A stretch of DNA of 64,000 bases from JABDGM01 sp963738665 (GCA_963738665.1 CAVTXL010000003.1:310001-374000); one strand, 5' to 3'. Shown: positions 9,347 to 18,385, numbered from the stretch's first letter. Made by a program: numbers and translations. Notes: generated by a model not told the origin, from the sequence alone.

Positions 9347-10486
9347 TTACGCGGCCTTCCGCACGCTGGTCGCCTGCGGGATCGGCTGGCCGGGCGGAAT
9401 CACGCCCCGGAACTCCCCCGTCGCCAAAGCTTCCGGCGATACGGCGCGGCTGAGGCGCAGCCGGTCTTCGCCGCGAAGGACGGCAACGCCCCATTGGTCG
9501 AGGTTGTACTTGCCGCCGTTGTACACACTGCGATACGACTTCTTGTTCGTGTAAGCCGGCACGTGGGCCGGAATCACACGCATGTTGAACGCGAGCCGGT
9601 GATGGTCGGTCGTGTTTGGCCCCGAGCCGTGAATGCAGCGCTCGGTGAAGATGATGAACTGTCCGGCCTTCACCGGCAAGAGTACGCAATCTTCTTCTTC
9701 TTCCTTAAAATCGAGCGTGTAGGCCGCGTTGTAGAAGCCTTCTTCACCGCCGAACTTGATCGTCCGCACGCGATCGTGGCAGCCGCGGGCGAACCGCAAG
9801 CAGCCGCGCTCCGGCGTGGCGTCGTCGATCGCCACCCAGACCGTGATCTGAAAGATTTCGCTCCGGTCGGGCGGAAAGATGCCCGGGTCCTGGTAATCTT
9901 CCACCATAAAGGTGCTGGCCTGGTGCCACTGAATGGCCGGTGAATGGGGGCCCTTGTAGAAATACTGCGATCGCCAGACGAGCAAGTCGGGGCCTAGGAT
10001 TTGGGCCACTCGCTCGGTGATCGCCGGGCATTTCATGTAGTTCCACAGCCGCGGCGATTCGAAGTGCCGATCGCGGGGCGTGACCCAGCCGTAGGTCTTG
10101 GACTTCGTGTTTTCCAGCGCGAGCACCTCGCGCTTGAAGTCCATCATTTCGTCGTGGCTGAAAGCGTCGAACGGGCCCAGAAAGCCTTGTTCGTAGAACT
10201 TGCGGATTTCCTTTTCGCCGACCTGATACTCGGGCGCCACTTGGGCCTTCGGCTTGAACGACGTGGGCATCTTGAAGTAGCAGGGCTGATCGATGTAGGC
10301 CCGCGTGAAGCCCGATTTGATCAGCATCCAAAACATTTCATTAGTCCAGTTGTTGCACACCGCCTTGAAATCGCGCGGCAGAATGGCCCGCGGCAGGTGG
10401 AGCGACTTATAGGCCCACAACACGCAGGTTCCGGCCATCAGCAACAGGCGTTGCCACAGGGGCCGCACTTTGGGACTCATGTTCAT
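9347..10486 (-). CDS. PhyH/SyrB2-like Fe(II)/2-oxoglutarate enzyme, HxA halogenase candidate
   Basis: PhyH-superfamily non-heme iron, 2-oxoglutarate-dependent enzyme, 379 residues, uninterrupted. The metal site reads WHQASTF, so H188-Q189-A190 occupies the place where hydroxylases carry HxD. The distal histidine is H286 (CIHGSG), and R303 in AFNMR fits the 2OG-binding arginine. HxA is the hallmark of SyrB2-type halogenases, where the missing carboxylate lets chloride bind iron. Other blocks resemble SyrB2 as I remember it: GFLGPFDAFS at 101-110, ILGPDLLVWRS at 163-173, AGQFIIF at 274-280, and YNGGKYNLDQWGVA at 322-335. An extra N-terminal region of about 95 residues precedes the fold. No carrier protein or NRPS gene is adjacent, so a freestanding small substrate is possible. 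Function is inferred, not shown. Confidence 0.72.
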   Translation of the reverse strand: MNMSPKVRPLWQRLLLMAGTCVLWAYKSLHLPRAILPRDFKAVCNNWTNEMFWMLIKSGFTRAYIDQPCYFKMPTSFKPKAQVAPEYQVGEKEIRKFYEQGFLGPFDAFSHDEMMDFKREVLALENTKSKTYGWVTPRDRHFESPRLWNYMKCPAITERVAQILGPDLLVWRSQYFYKGPHSPAIQWHQASTFMVEDYQDPGIFPPDRSEIFQITVWVAIDDATPERGCLRFARGCHDRVRTIKFGGEEGFYNAAYTLDFKEEEEDCVLLPVKAGQFIIFTERCIHGSGPNTTDHHRLAFNMRVIPAHVPAYTNKKSYRSVYNGGKYNLDQWGVAVLRGEDRLRLSRAVSPEALATGEFRGVIPPGQPIPQATSVRKAA

Positions 10487-10780
10487 GACGAGTTCTCACA
10501 TCTGGGTAAAATGAACGAGTGCTGTGAATTCTTTGGTCCGGCGACCGCGGGCGCTGCTGCGGCGGCAGGTCGTCCAGCGCCAGCAGGCCTGGCCGTCAAA
10601 AACGGGCAGATCGTAGCGATCGTAGCGATTCGAGCACAAGACAGAAATTCAGACGCGGGCGATGCAGCGTTGCGCTGCCGTCAGGCCGCTAGCGTTGCTG
10701 CCAGGCACTCCCAAAACCAAGGTGAGCAGCGTACATTGGAGGGAGGGGTAGCGGATCGAGGGACGTGAAACTCGACGGTC
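10487..10780. other. Gene-free gap between divergent genes
   Basis: I see no gene or convincing structural RNA in this GC-rich gap between the divergent halogenase-like and VKOR-DsbA genes. Promoters for both must lie here, but I cannot pick out clear boxes. Confidence 0.5.
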
Positions 10781-12454
10781 GTGGCGCCGGAGCTAAGAGT
10801 CGCCGATCAGCGCGCGTCGTTGGAAGCATCTGCGGAAAGCTGGGCAAATGACAATTGGCTTGGTGTCAAACCGCCGCTCGGCGCGTCGCAACCGGTGCTG
10901 GGCACCTCCGTGCTGTGGGCCGTTCGCGTGCTGGCATGGATTGCATTCGGACTGACCTCCTATCTGGCACTGAAATCCATCGGTCACGGTGTGTCCTCGA
11001 GTTGCATCACCGGCAGCGCCGATTGCGAAGCCGTGCAGTCGAGCAGTTGGTCGGTGTGGCTGGGCGTGCCGGTGGCCGTGCTAGGGCTCGGCTGCTATTC
11101 GTCGCTGGCGGGGCTGAGCGTGGCGGCGGGCGCGATCAATCCGCGGGCCGGACGCTGGATCAGCACGGGTCTGGTGATGCTTTCGTTGCTGGCCGCATTG
11201 AGCGGCCTGTGGTTTACGGGCTTGCAATTCTTCGCGCTGGGAAAGATCTGCGTCGAGTGCATGGCCGTTCACGTGTGTGGCATCAGCATCGCGGCCTTGG
11301 TTGTGTGGTCAACGCTCAAAATGGCGCCGGCGCCGACATGGTCGCGCGGCAATGCGGCGAGCTTGCTGGCCCTGCGGGCGGCGATTCCGGGTGCGCCGGT
11401 CGCGGCGGCGACGCGGTCCACAGCGGGCGGCCCGATGCCGGCCGCGGCTCTTTCGGCCGGGGATTGGTCGCGATCGCAGTCGCGTCCCCGGTATTCACTG
11501 GCCGTGGGCGGCGCTCTGGCGCTCGTGTCATTGCTAGCAGGCGGGCAAGTTCTTTTTCCGGCCAGCGGCTCGACGAGCGAACGCGTAGCGCTCGCCAATC
11601 CAATTCAAATGGACGCGACGGGCGAAACTTCGTTTCATTCGCCGGGCGGGGACTCGACCGGCAAACAGGTCCATGTGGCCAACAAGATTTCGACAGAAGC
11701 TGAGACGAGCGGAGAGGCGTTGCCGAACGGACCGCCCGTTGACGTTGTGAAGGACGAAAAGGCTGAATCCGGAGAATCGGCGGCGAAAGCGGCCGAAGCT
11801 TCGCCGCCCAAGTCGCGGATCGTGAAGTTTCTTGACGATAGTCTTTCGATTGACGTTTATCGACATCCGGTGCTCGGCTCGCGAGAGTCGCCGCACTTCG
11901 TCATTGAGTTTGTCTCCTACGATTGCCCCCACTGCCACGAGACACATCGCATCATGCGGCAGGCGTTGGAACGTTATGGCGACCAGGTCGCGGTAATTGT
12001 GCTGGTGATGCCGATGGAGATGGAATGCAACACGAACGTGACCAGCGCCGCCAACTCAATCGTCGGCGCTTGTTTGACGGCCAGGATGGCGTTGGGCGTT
12101 TCAACGCTCGATTCTGGAAAGTTCGAGCATTTTCATGATTGGCTAATGGCGCCGCCGAAAACCCCCCCTTCGCCTGCAGCCGCAATGCAAAAGGCGTACA
12201 ACACGGTCGGCCGCGAGCGCATCTTGTCATTCAGCAAACAGGATTTCCAGGAGCAAATCGATCAGAACATCGAACTGTATAATTCGATCGAAAAAAGTCG
12301 CAGAGTCGACGCCAAGAAGGGGGGCCTGCCGCTGATCGTCGTCGGCAATCTCGTACAGTCTGGCACGCCGGCCAACGCCGAAAAGTTCATTCAATCTTGG
12401 GAAGCAGAGCTTGGCGTCAAGCCGTCCGCAACGGACGGATCGCTCGGTTTGTAA
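10781..12454 (+). CDS. VKOR-DsbA fusion, disulfide-bond formation protein
   Basis: Membrane protein of 557 residues joining a vitamin K epoxide reductase-like domain to a DsbA-like thioredoxin domain, i.e. quinone-linked reoxidation and substrate oxidation in one chain. The VKOR part has several membrane segments (about 45-180), an early cysteine pair C75/C82 in SCITGSADC, and the CVEC active site at 157-160. A further membrane segment near 238-258 precedes a charged, Ala/Glu-rich linker. The C-terminal thioredoxin domain has CPHC at 382-385 and a cis-Pro in GGLPLIVVGN. It should make periplasmic disulfides. The GTG start at 10781 sits behind a weak purine-rich stretch, so the exact start is uncertain. 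The linker and fusion order match similar fusions in other bacteria. Confidence 0.88.
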   Translation: MAPELRVADQRASLEASAESWANDNWLGVKPPLGASQPVLGTSVLWAVRVLAWIAFGLTSYLALKSIGHGVSSSCITGSADCEAVQSSSWSVWLGVPVAVLGLGCYSSLAGLSVAAGAINPRAGRWISTGLVMLSLLAALSGLWFTGLQFFALGKICVECMAVHVCGISIAALVVWSTLKMAPAPTWSRGNAASLLALRAAIPGAPVAAATRSTAGGPMPAAALSAGDWSRSQSRPRYSLAVGGALALVSLLAGGQVLFPASGSTSERVALANPIQMDATGETSFHSPGGDSTGKQVHVANKISTEAETSGEALPNGPPVDVVKDEKAESGESAAKAAEASPPKSRIVKFLDDSLSIDVYRHPVLGSRESPHFVIEFVSYDCPHCHETHRIMRQALERYGDQVAVIVLVMPMEMECNTNVTSAANSIVGACLTARMALGVSTLDSGKFEHFHDWLMAPPKTPPSPAAAMQKAYNTVGRERILSFSKQDFQEQIDQNIELYNSIEKSRRVDAKKGGLPLIVVGNLVQSGTPANAEKFIQSWEAELGVKPSATDGSLGL

Positions 12455-12623
12455 CCGCCCGCGGCCAGCTTTTTGCCGAAAAACGCCCATACCGCGTTTC
12501 CGCACGCCAGTGCGCCGCGACGTAGAATAAGAAAAGTCGCGGCAGTCGCCGCCGCCGAGGCTGCGAATTCCGACTGCGGATCGAGCCGCACATCCAAAAC
12601 TTCGCCGATTTGAGGGCGTTTGC

Positions 12624-13650
12624 ATGTTCATTTCGCTTCAATCAACGCCGGCGGGGCGCTTTTTCCGCGCCGTTTTCGCGGCGTTGCTGTTCGTCGGCTT
12701 GACTAGCCGGTCGGCCCGCACAGAAACATGGGCCGAGCGGCTGGGCTTTCCCTCCGGGGCCAAGGTGCTCATTCTCCACGCCCAGGAGATGGGGCTGTGC
12801 TACGAAACCAACGCCGCGGCGGCGCGACTGATGGAGAGCGGCGCGGTGCGGTGCGGTGCGGCGATTCCGCCGGCACCCTGGTTCGCCGACGTGGCCCGCT
12901 GGAGCACCGAACACCCCACCGCCGACGTGGGCCTGGAGCTCACAATCAACAGTGAAATTCCCAATTATCGCTGGCGACCCGTCGCCAGCGACAACCTGGT
13001 CGCGACGCTGCTCGACCCCGCTCGTTTCATGTGGCCGTTGCCGACGCAGACGATGGTCAACGCCCAGGCGGATGACGTCGAACAGGAACTGTTGGCCCAG
13101 ATCAACTACGCCCGTTCAATCGGCCTGCAGCCGACGCATTTAACCACGCATCTGGGGTCGCTGGTAACGCGGCCCGACCTGATCGAGGTCTACTTGCGTG
13201 TGGCGCGGCAGCAATGGATACCGGCCATGGCCGTCGAGTTGACACCAGAGCAAGTCGAGCGTTTCCGCCGCGATGGCTATCCACTTCCGGACGACATCAT
13301 CGCCCTGCTAGCAAGCTACCCGTTGCCGAAGGTTGACGATTTGCGCCGCGTTGCGCCGGCCGAAAGCTACGACGCGAAAAAGCAGGCGTTTCTTACGATG
13401 CTGCACGATCTGCCGCCCGGCATTACGCAGATCGCCGTTTTCCCGGCCGTTGAATCGGACTCGGTAAAGCGAATTCTGCCCGACTGGCAACAGCGCGTCT
13501 GGGACAACCAACTAATGAGCGACGACGCGGTCCGCAAAGCGCTTCAGCGCGGACGGCGTGATCGTCACCGATTGGCGCAAGCTGATGCGACGCTTCGAAG
13601 GGCAGCCGGCGGCGCCGAAGGCCGCTTCTTCGGCGGCGGCAGGCCGATAA
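12624..13650 (+). CDS. ChbG/YdjC-like deacetylase homologue with altered metal site (frame break)
   Basis: Homologue of the ChbG/YdjC carbohydrate deacetylase family, about 340 residues with an N-terminal signal-like segment (FFRAVFAALLFVGLTSRSA). The usual metal-binding HADD is HAQE here (52-55) and the usual GLHLT is GLELT (103-107), while TTHLGS keeps a histidine. The site is therefore degenerate or rewired, and normal deacetylation is doubtful. After KALQ near 13548 one extra base throws the frame; the conserved-looking end ADGVIVTDWRKLMRRFEGQ is in the next frame and stops at TAA 13648-13650. Without that correction the frame would run artificially into the next gene. Confidence 0.65.
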
Positions 13651-13661
13651 CTGGGGGCCCG

Positions 13662-14144
13662 ATGAAAAGAGCAGCCGACAATTTTGCTTTTGTGGTGATT
13701 GCCAGCGCGGCCGCTTCGATCGTCGTGGCGGCAACCGCGACCGCCCAAGTGCCGAACAGCTACGGCTCGTATTATACGCAGAACTTCGCTAAGACGGGCG
13801 GTGGGCTGGGAACGGACAGCGCCAACCGGTATCTGTACGACAAGTATTTTTATCAGCGGCCGACCGTCAGCCCATACCTGAACTTGGGGCGGTCCGGCAC
13901 GAACTCAGCGACGAGTTATCAATCCTACGTAAGGCCGGAGCTGGAACGCCGCGAAGCGAACGCCACCGCCAGCCGGGCATACGTCCAGCAGCGCAAACTG
14001 GAAGGGCGCATCGGCGAGACGCGTCTGCCCGGCGCGGGCTTCTCCGGTGGCACGATCAACAACGCCCTCTTAAAGCCGGCGCCGAAGGTCAGCTCCACGC
14101 CGTCCGCGTATTACAACCATTGGTACGGCGGGTGGAATAAGTAG
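13662..14144 (+). CDS. Small secreted protein, function unknown
   Basis: Protein of 160 residues beginning with a clear signal peptide (FAFVVIASAAASIVVAATATAQ). The mature part is Tyr/Asn/Ser-rich (SYGSYYTQNFAKTGGG, YLYDKYFYQRPTVSPYLNLG) and ends HWYGGWNK. I do not recognise the family; such Tyr-rich secreted proteins are common in planctomycetes. The ATG at 13662 follows the ChbG-like stop by 11 bases, so they are probably co-transcribed. The last 75 bases overlap the convergent LarE gene. Confidence 0.6.
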   Translation: MKRAADNFAFVVIASAAASIVVAATATAQVPNSYGSYYTQNFAKTGGGLGTDSANRYLYDKYFYQRPTVSPYLNLGRSGTNSATSYQSYVRPELERREANATASRAYVQQRKLEGRIGETRLPGAGFSGGTINNALLKPAPKVSSTPSAYYNHWYGGWNK

Positions 14145-15077
14145 CAGGTCAAGAGCTGAGAGTTGAGAATCAAGAGCCCAAGGACTCGGTTGAAGGCCCG
14201 AATGTCCGCACCGACGTCGGCGAGTCATCAAGCGAATTGCTTTACGCGCCTCGAGTGGCACGAGCTGTTGGAAGCTGCCCGAGCGGAGGCCAGCCAGGTC
14301 GACGGTGACGTATTTGAAGCCCAACCGCTTCAGTTCGGCCACGATCGCGTCGCGCGTTTCGGCAGCACAAAGCGTTGCGATCTCGGTGGCGGGGACTTCG
14401 ATGCGGGCCAGGTCGTCGCCGTGATAGCGCACCCGAAGTTCGCGCAAACCCAGCGACCGCAACATCTGTTCGGCGGCGTCGATCATCGCCAGCCGCTGGG
14501 GTGTCACTTGCTGGCCGTAGGCGATACGACTCGACAGACAGGGCGTGGCGGGCTTGTCGGCCACGGGCAGCCTCCACGCTTCGGCCAGGGCACGGACTGC
14601 GGCCTTGGTAATGCCGCACTCGGCGAGGGGGCTGCGGACGGCGTGCTCGTTCGCGGCTTTTAGGCCAGGCCGAAAATCGCTGAGGTCGTCCGCATTCACG
14701 CCGTTTACTAGCACGGTGATGCCGAGGTCGTCAGCCACCACCCGCAATCGTTCGTAGAGCTCCGTTTTGCAGTGGTAACAGCGGTCGGGCTGATTGGCGG
14801 CATAGTCGGCGCGTGACAATTCGTGCGTCTTGATCACCAAATGTCGAATGCCAATCAGGGCGGCTAAAGAGCGGGCCTCGTCGAGCTCGCCAGTCGCGAG
14901 CGCATCGCTTTCGGCGGTGACCGCCAGGGCGGCTTCGCCCAGCGCAAGTTGCGCCGCCTTGCTCACAACGGCGCTGTCGACACCGCCCGAATAGGCAACT
15001 GCACAACTGCCGTACGCGCCGAGCGTGTCGAGCAGGCGGTCGCGTTTGGCCGCCAGGTCATTGGGAAGAGTTTTCAT
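14070..15077 (-). CDS. larE: LarE-like ATP-dependent sulfur transferase
   Basis: PP-loop protein of the LarE family, which in lactate racemase maturation adenylates and sulfurises the pyridinium dicarboxylate precursor of the nickel pincer cofactor. The PP-loop SGGVDS is at 30-35. C180 in PATPCLSSRI aligns with the sacrificial cysteine. C100 and C103 in RCYHCK provide a further CxxC, so a cluster-binding type rather than a single-use type is possible. Homology ends about residue 275 (SGSFQQLVPLE); the remaining 60 residues are low quality, Arg-rich and overlap the convergent gene, so the true end may be near 14240 after a frame error. No larA, larB or larC gene is nearby. Confidence 0.82.
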   Translation of the reverse strand: MKTLPNDLAAKRDRLLDTLGAYGSCAVAYSGGVDSAVVSKAAQLALGEAALAVTAESDALATGELDEARSLAALIGIRHLVIKTHELSRADYAANQPDRCYHCKTELYERLRVVADDLGITVLVNGVNADDLSDFRPGLKAANEHAVRSPLAECGITKAAVRALAEAWRLPVADKPATPCLSSRIAYGQQVTPQRLAMIDAAEQMLRSLGLRELRVRYHGDDLARIEVPATEIATLCAAETRDAIVAELKRLGFKYVTVDLAGLRSGSFQQLVPLEARKAIRLMTRRRRCGHSGLQPSPWALDSQLSALDLLLIPPAVPMVVIRGRRGADLRRRL

Positions 15078-15113
15078 GATGGCCCTTGTCCGGACGCCGG
15101 TCGGCGGCGTCGG

Positions 15114-15980
15114 TTACAATTCGCCGCTGCGGCTGCGGTTTTCCAATTTATCGCGCAGCACGGCCGCGTCTTCGTACGCGCTCTTCGATGATGGCCTGCT
15201 TGAGTTGCTCGCGGAGCACCGCCGCACGATCGGCGATTTTCGGTTCGGCCGCGGCCGCATCGGCGACAGTCGCTTGGTCGGGCAGCGCCCGCTGCGACAA
15301 GATTTCGTTTTTCCATTGCTGCAGGAACCGGAGCTCGCCGACTTGGGCCGCTCGCTCCGACTGGTTGTATTCTTCCAAAAACCGCTCGATGCCGCGAATG
15401 CCCGCATCCAGCACGCCGGCCGCGGCATCCCATTGCTCGAGTTCCACCAGCGGCGTCGCCACCGCCCGGGCGTGCATCATTGTCACGTAGGGCCGCCATT
15501 GATCGAACTGCATTTTGTCGCGATCGTCGCGGGCGTGCTCGCGGACGAAGGCAAACAGCCGCAGATTGCGGAGCGTGTCGCGGCACACAGCTCGTAGCGC
15601 TGCAAATGCCAGAAACTGATGTAGCGATGATAGTACTGCACGCCCTCGCGCTGCAGCTCGGCGCAATCTTCCGGTTCCAGCAAGTAGGGTTTGCCGTCGG
15701 GGTTGGCAGCGTCGTGGTCCATTTGACGCTTCTGGTGATATTCGAGCCACGAGTCGCATTCGTGAATTCGCCGGCCGTCGGGACGCCCGTCGATTTCCAT
15801 TTGGAGGATCCCCAGATCGAGACGGAGCTGGATTTTCCGCCCGCCATCGTCGCCGTCGATCAGGCGGACGTTGATTTCGTCGGGCCGGTACGGCCAGCCT
15901 TGCAGAATTGGGTCGATATCGGCGGACAAGTCTCGATAATCCTGGGAGTTGTTGTGTTGCACGTCGGGTGGCGATCGCAT
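15114..15980 (-). CDS. UVR-motif protein (two frame breaks)
   Basis: Protein of about 290 residues with a C-terminal UVR (UvrB/UvrC-type) motif, EQLKQAIIEER...AYEDAAVLRDKLE. It reads in three frames: MRSPPDVQHNNSQDYR to SFWHLQRYEL from 15980, then TLRNLRLFAFVREHARDDRD to LKQAIIEER after a break near 15590, then YEDAAVLRDKLENRS after a break near 15180. The first part contains a segment ILQMEIDGRPDG, seen in planctomycete UVR-domain proteins that are not UvrB or UvrC themselves. The breaks are probably indel errors because the parts fit without gap. Function is unknown; the motif normally mediates UvrB-UvrC contact. Confidence 0.6.
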
Positions 15981-16306
15981 GGCAATTATTCGCGTCCGGC
16001 GCCGTAAGAAAGCCGGTCGCCAGGGTAATGTGCGGCACCGCGCGGGCTGCCCCCGCAGGCTGTCCCGTTATCAGCTTCGGCGGCGGCCGCTCTCGAAACG
16101 TAGAAAAGTTGGGAAAGCTGGCAAAGGTGAAGTCCGTAGGGCGGACAATCGTGTCCGCCCTGGCGGCAATGCCACCGATGGGAATGTCAAAGTAACGGCT
16201 GATGACCCGACGGACAGGAGTTTCCGTCCCACGCTCATAAATCGAACGACGGACACGATTGCCCGTCCTACGACCTAGCAAAGCGCTTATGGCCGCGCCC
16301 TGCGGC
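15981..16306. repeat. Gene-free stretch with GGACAATCGTGTCC-type palindromes
   Basis: No gene is seen. The stretch carries palindromes such as GGGCGGACAATCGTGTCCGC (about 16139-16158), a shorter copy near 16210-16230 and a third near 16245-16275 built on GGACACGATTGCCCGTCC. They belong to the same style as the inverted repeat at 57.8 kb. Confidence 0.6.
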
Positions 16307-17404
16307 TCAGGTTCCTGGTTCGCGGACAACTGCTTCGAGCACTTTGGTGTTCCGTTCAACCGCCAAGATGATCGTCCGCTGCTCGACACCGTCGGGCGAG
16401 CTTGCTACCACCGGCAGCACTTGCCGCCGCTCGGGCAGCGACATCCGCACGGTAAAGCTGCCATCGGGCCGCAATGGCACTGGCTCGCCCTGCATGGTCA
16501 CGTGGGCGTGCGGGTGAGTCACGCCGTAGACGAGCAGCTCGGCGTCGACGGCGAAGGGCATCTCCTTCGTGTCTTCGAAGCCGCGGGAGGCCCCGCCGCC
16601 ATAGCGCATGCGCATTGGCGTTCCCATCGGCCGCTGCAGGCGCTCTTCGAGCAGCTCTTGCAGCTCAAGGCTGGTGCCTTGGGGCATGTAGCCGCCGCTC
16701 ATCGCGAAGATGCGGTCGGCATTGTCGTCGACATCGACCCAGTTTTCATCGACTGAGTCGCTCGTGCCGGCCGGCGGCGTGCTGACCGTGTTGCTGCGGG
16801 CGAGACAATAGAACTTGCTGCCGCTGCCCAAATAGCCGATTTCCATGCGGAACTGGCAGGGCGGGTTTTGCACATCAACGTACCAGTGCCGCACGCCGCC
16901 GTGGATGACGATCTCTCGATCGAGCGCGGCCGAACCGTCGCTCGCCACGCGAAACACCCGCAGCAACGGCCGGGTGCCGTGCCAATGCTGGCCCAGTGCC
17001 GACTGGGCACGTTCGACGCTGCGGGCGGCGATTTCCCAATAGGCGTGCAGCCAATAGGGGTCGCGGACCATGATTACGAGGCGGTCTTGCTGTTCAGCAC
17101 GGTCGGCCGAGCGGTTGGAATGGGAATTGAGGAGCCGGCCGGCATCGAGCTTGGCCTGCAGTTCGCGAAGCCGCTCGCGGGTGGCCGCCCGGGCGGCGGA
17201 GGCACCGTCTTCATTGGCCGCTTCTCGCAACGTCTCTTCGAGCCGGCGGCGTCCGTAGCGGCTGCGCTGCTTGTTTTTGGCCTGTTTAACTAGCGCTCGG
17301 ACGAGCTCGTCCTTACGCATCGAATGCCAACCGGCGACGCCCTCGGTTTTGGCCATTTGGGCGAGGTCCTTGCAAGTGCAATTGCGCAACGTGGCTGCCG
17401 TCAT
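16307..17404 (-). CDS. DUF4912 protein with Rho-N/SAP-like N-terminus
   Basis: Protein of 365 residues from the ATG at 17404 (MTAATLRNCTCKDLAQMAK); upstream in-frame ATGs exist but precede non-family sequence. An N-terminal Rho-N/SAP-like helical motif (LAQMAKTEGVAGWHSMRKDELVRALVKQ region) and a basic stretch KNKQRSRYGRRR suggest nucleic-acid contact. The body is a DUF4912 domain (PF16258) marked by VRDPYWLHAYWEI, RVFRV, HWYVDV, and later FAVDAELLVYGVTHPHAHVTMQG and LRPDGSFTVRMSLP. Its role is unknown. The gene is divergent from the ATP synthase operon. Confidence 0.8.
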   Translation of the reverse strand: MTAATLRNCTCKDLAQMAKTEGVAGWHSMRKDELVRALVKQAKNKQRSRYGRRRLEETLREAANEDGASAARAATRERLRELQAKLDAGRLLNSHSNRSADRAEQQDRLVIMVRDPYWLHAYWEIAARSVERAQSALGQHWHGTRPLLRVFRVASDGSAALDREIVIHGGVRHWYVDVQNPPCQFRMEIGYLGSGSKFYCLARSNTVSTPPAGTSDSVDENWVDVDDNADRIFAMSGGYMPQGTSLELQELLEERLQRPMGTPMRMRYGGGASRGFEDTKEMPFAVDAELLVYGVTHPHAHVTMQGEPVPLRPDGSFTVRMSLPERRQVLPVVASSPDGVEQRTIILAVERNTKVLEAVVREPGT

Positions 17405-18148
17405 ATCGGAAAGGCTCCACATGGGTTGGCCCGCGCACAGCGGCTGTTCGCCACAAGTTGAAAAGACCAAACGAGTTCGCTCAATCCTTGGCGTCGCCCA
17501 ACCGGCCTTCCCCACCGGCTACAAACCCTTCGGCTCCATTTCCCGCAGACCCGCGAAAACCAGCCGGACCCCTTCGTTTATCATAGTCGAAATTGGCGAT
17601 TTTCGCAAAGATTTTCCTTCGGCGCATTTTCCGCGTTTTCGGCGGGAATTCGGGGACTCGACTCCTGACTCGAACCACTCGAACAAACCAATGAATTTGT
17701 GCTCGACGGCGGAGTTTGTTGACGCTCCATCCACCGGAGTCGGCGATGGGCACGCTTAGTTGCGCGTTCAAACAAGGGGACAGATACGCTTCCGGCAACG
17801 GAAACTCGCGACATTTTTCACGGCGGACCGCCGGCCAGTCCTCTTTTTCAACAAGCCGTCAAAAACTTGAGGGCTGACGTAACGCGACGTCGGGTCGCCG
17901 GCGGGCAGCGCTTTTCACGCGCGGCAAGAGATTGTGAAAAAAAGCACAAATTCGGTCGGCAAGCCCGTTGACATCGCGTCGCGGCGTGGACTAAATTGGC
18001 CGGCCGGTAGCAGTTACGGAGCGCGACGGCCGGCCGCTGCGGTTCTGGCGCACGGTGTGCGCAAGTGCCTACCAGCCGCCACTTTGTGACCGGTAAGGTA
18101 GGCGCAACTCCAGTTCATCCTTTGTGCAAGGGGCGGGCGCATCTTACG
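17405..18148. other. Long gap upstream of ATP synthase operon
   Basis: About 740 bases without a convincing gene between the divergent DUF4912 gene and the atp operon. Apart from a candidate promoter at 17968-17997 I see no RNA gene or repeat. GTG codons at 18065 and 18149 are alternative starts for the first operon gene. Confidence 0.5.
17968..17997 (+). promoter_or_regulatory. Candidate sigma70-like promoter of atp operon
   Basis: TTGACA at 17968-17973 and TAAATT at 17992-17997 are separated by 18 bases, a near-consensus housekeeping promoter facing the ATP synthase operon about 150 bases downstream. Inferred from sequence only. Confidence 0.45.
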
Positions 18149-18385
18149 GTGGCAGAGCCCTCGGACGATCGGTCATCGGCGGGGGTCGCGTACCAATGGG
18201 CGTGGCGGATCATTGCCGTATCGCTGGAGATGGTCTTGCCCGGCATTGGCGGCTACTGGATTGATCAGCAACTTGGCACGCAGGTGTTGTTCATGTTGTT
18301 GGGGTTCGCCCTGGGCGGTACGGCCGCGACTTTTCACCTGATTTCATTGACACGTTCTGATAAGAAGCCCCCAGCCGATGAATGA
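18149..18385 (+). CDS. AtpZ/AtpI-like small membrane protein
   Basis: Small protein of the F0F1-ATPase AtpZ/AtpI-like family (PF09527), 78 residues from the GTG at 18149 (MAEPSDDRSSAGVAYQWAW); a GTG at 18065 would give 106 residues. Two membrane segments are visible: IIAVSLEMVLPGIGGYWIDQ and VLFMLLGFALGGTAATFHLI. The family helps assemble the c-ring or admits Mg2+/Ca2+. It is the first gene of the operon and overlaps the next start by eight bases. Confidence 0.7.
   Translation: MAEPSDDRSSAGVAYQWAWRIIAVSLEMVLPGIGGYWIDQQLGTQVLFMLLGFALGGTAATFHLISLTRSDKKPPADE

Noticed and set aside
12455..12623. Search for a tRNA or small RNA in the gap after the VKOR fusion
   Set aside because: No cloverleaf, no TPsiC-like box and no conserved RNA element could be seen.
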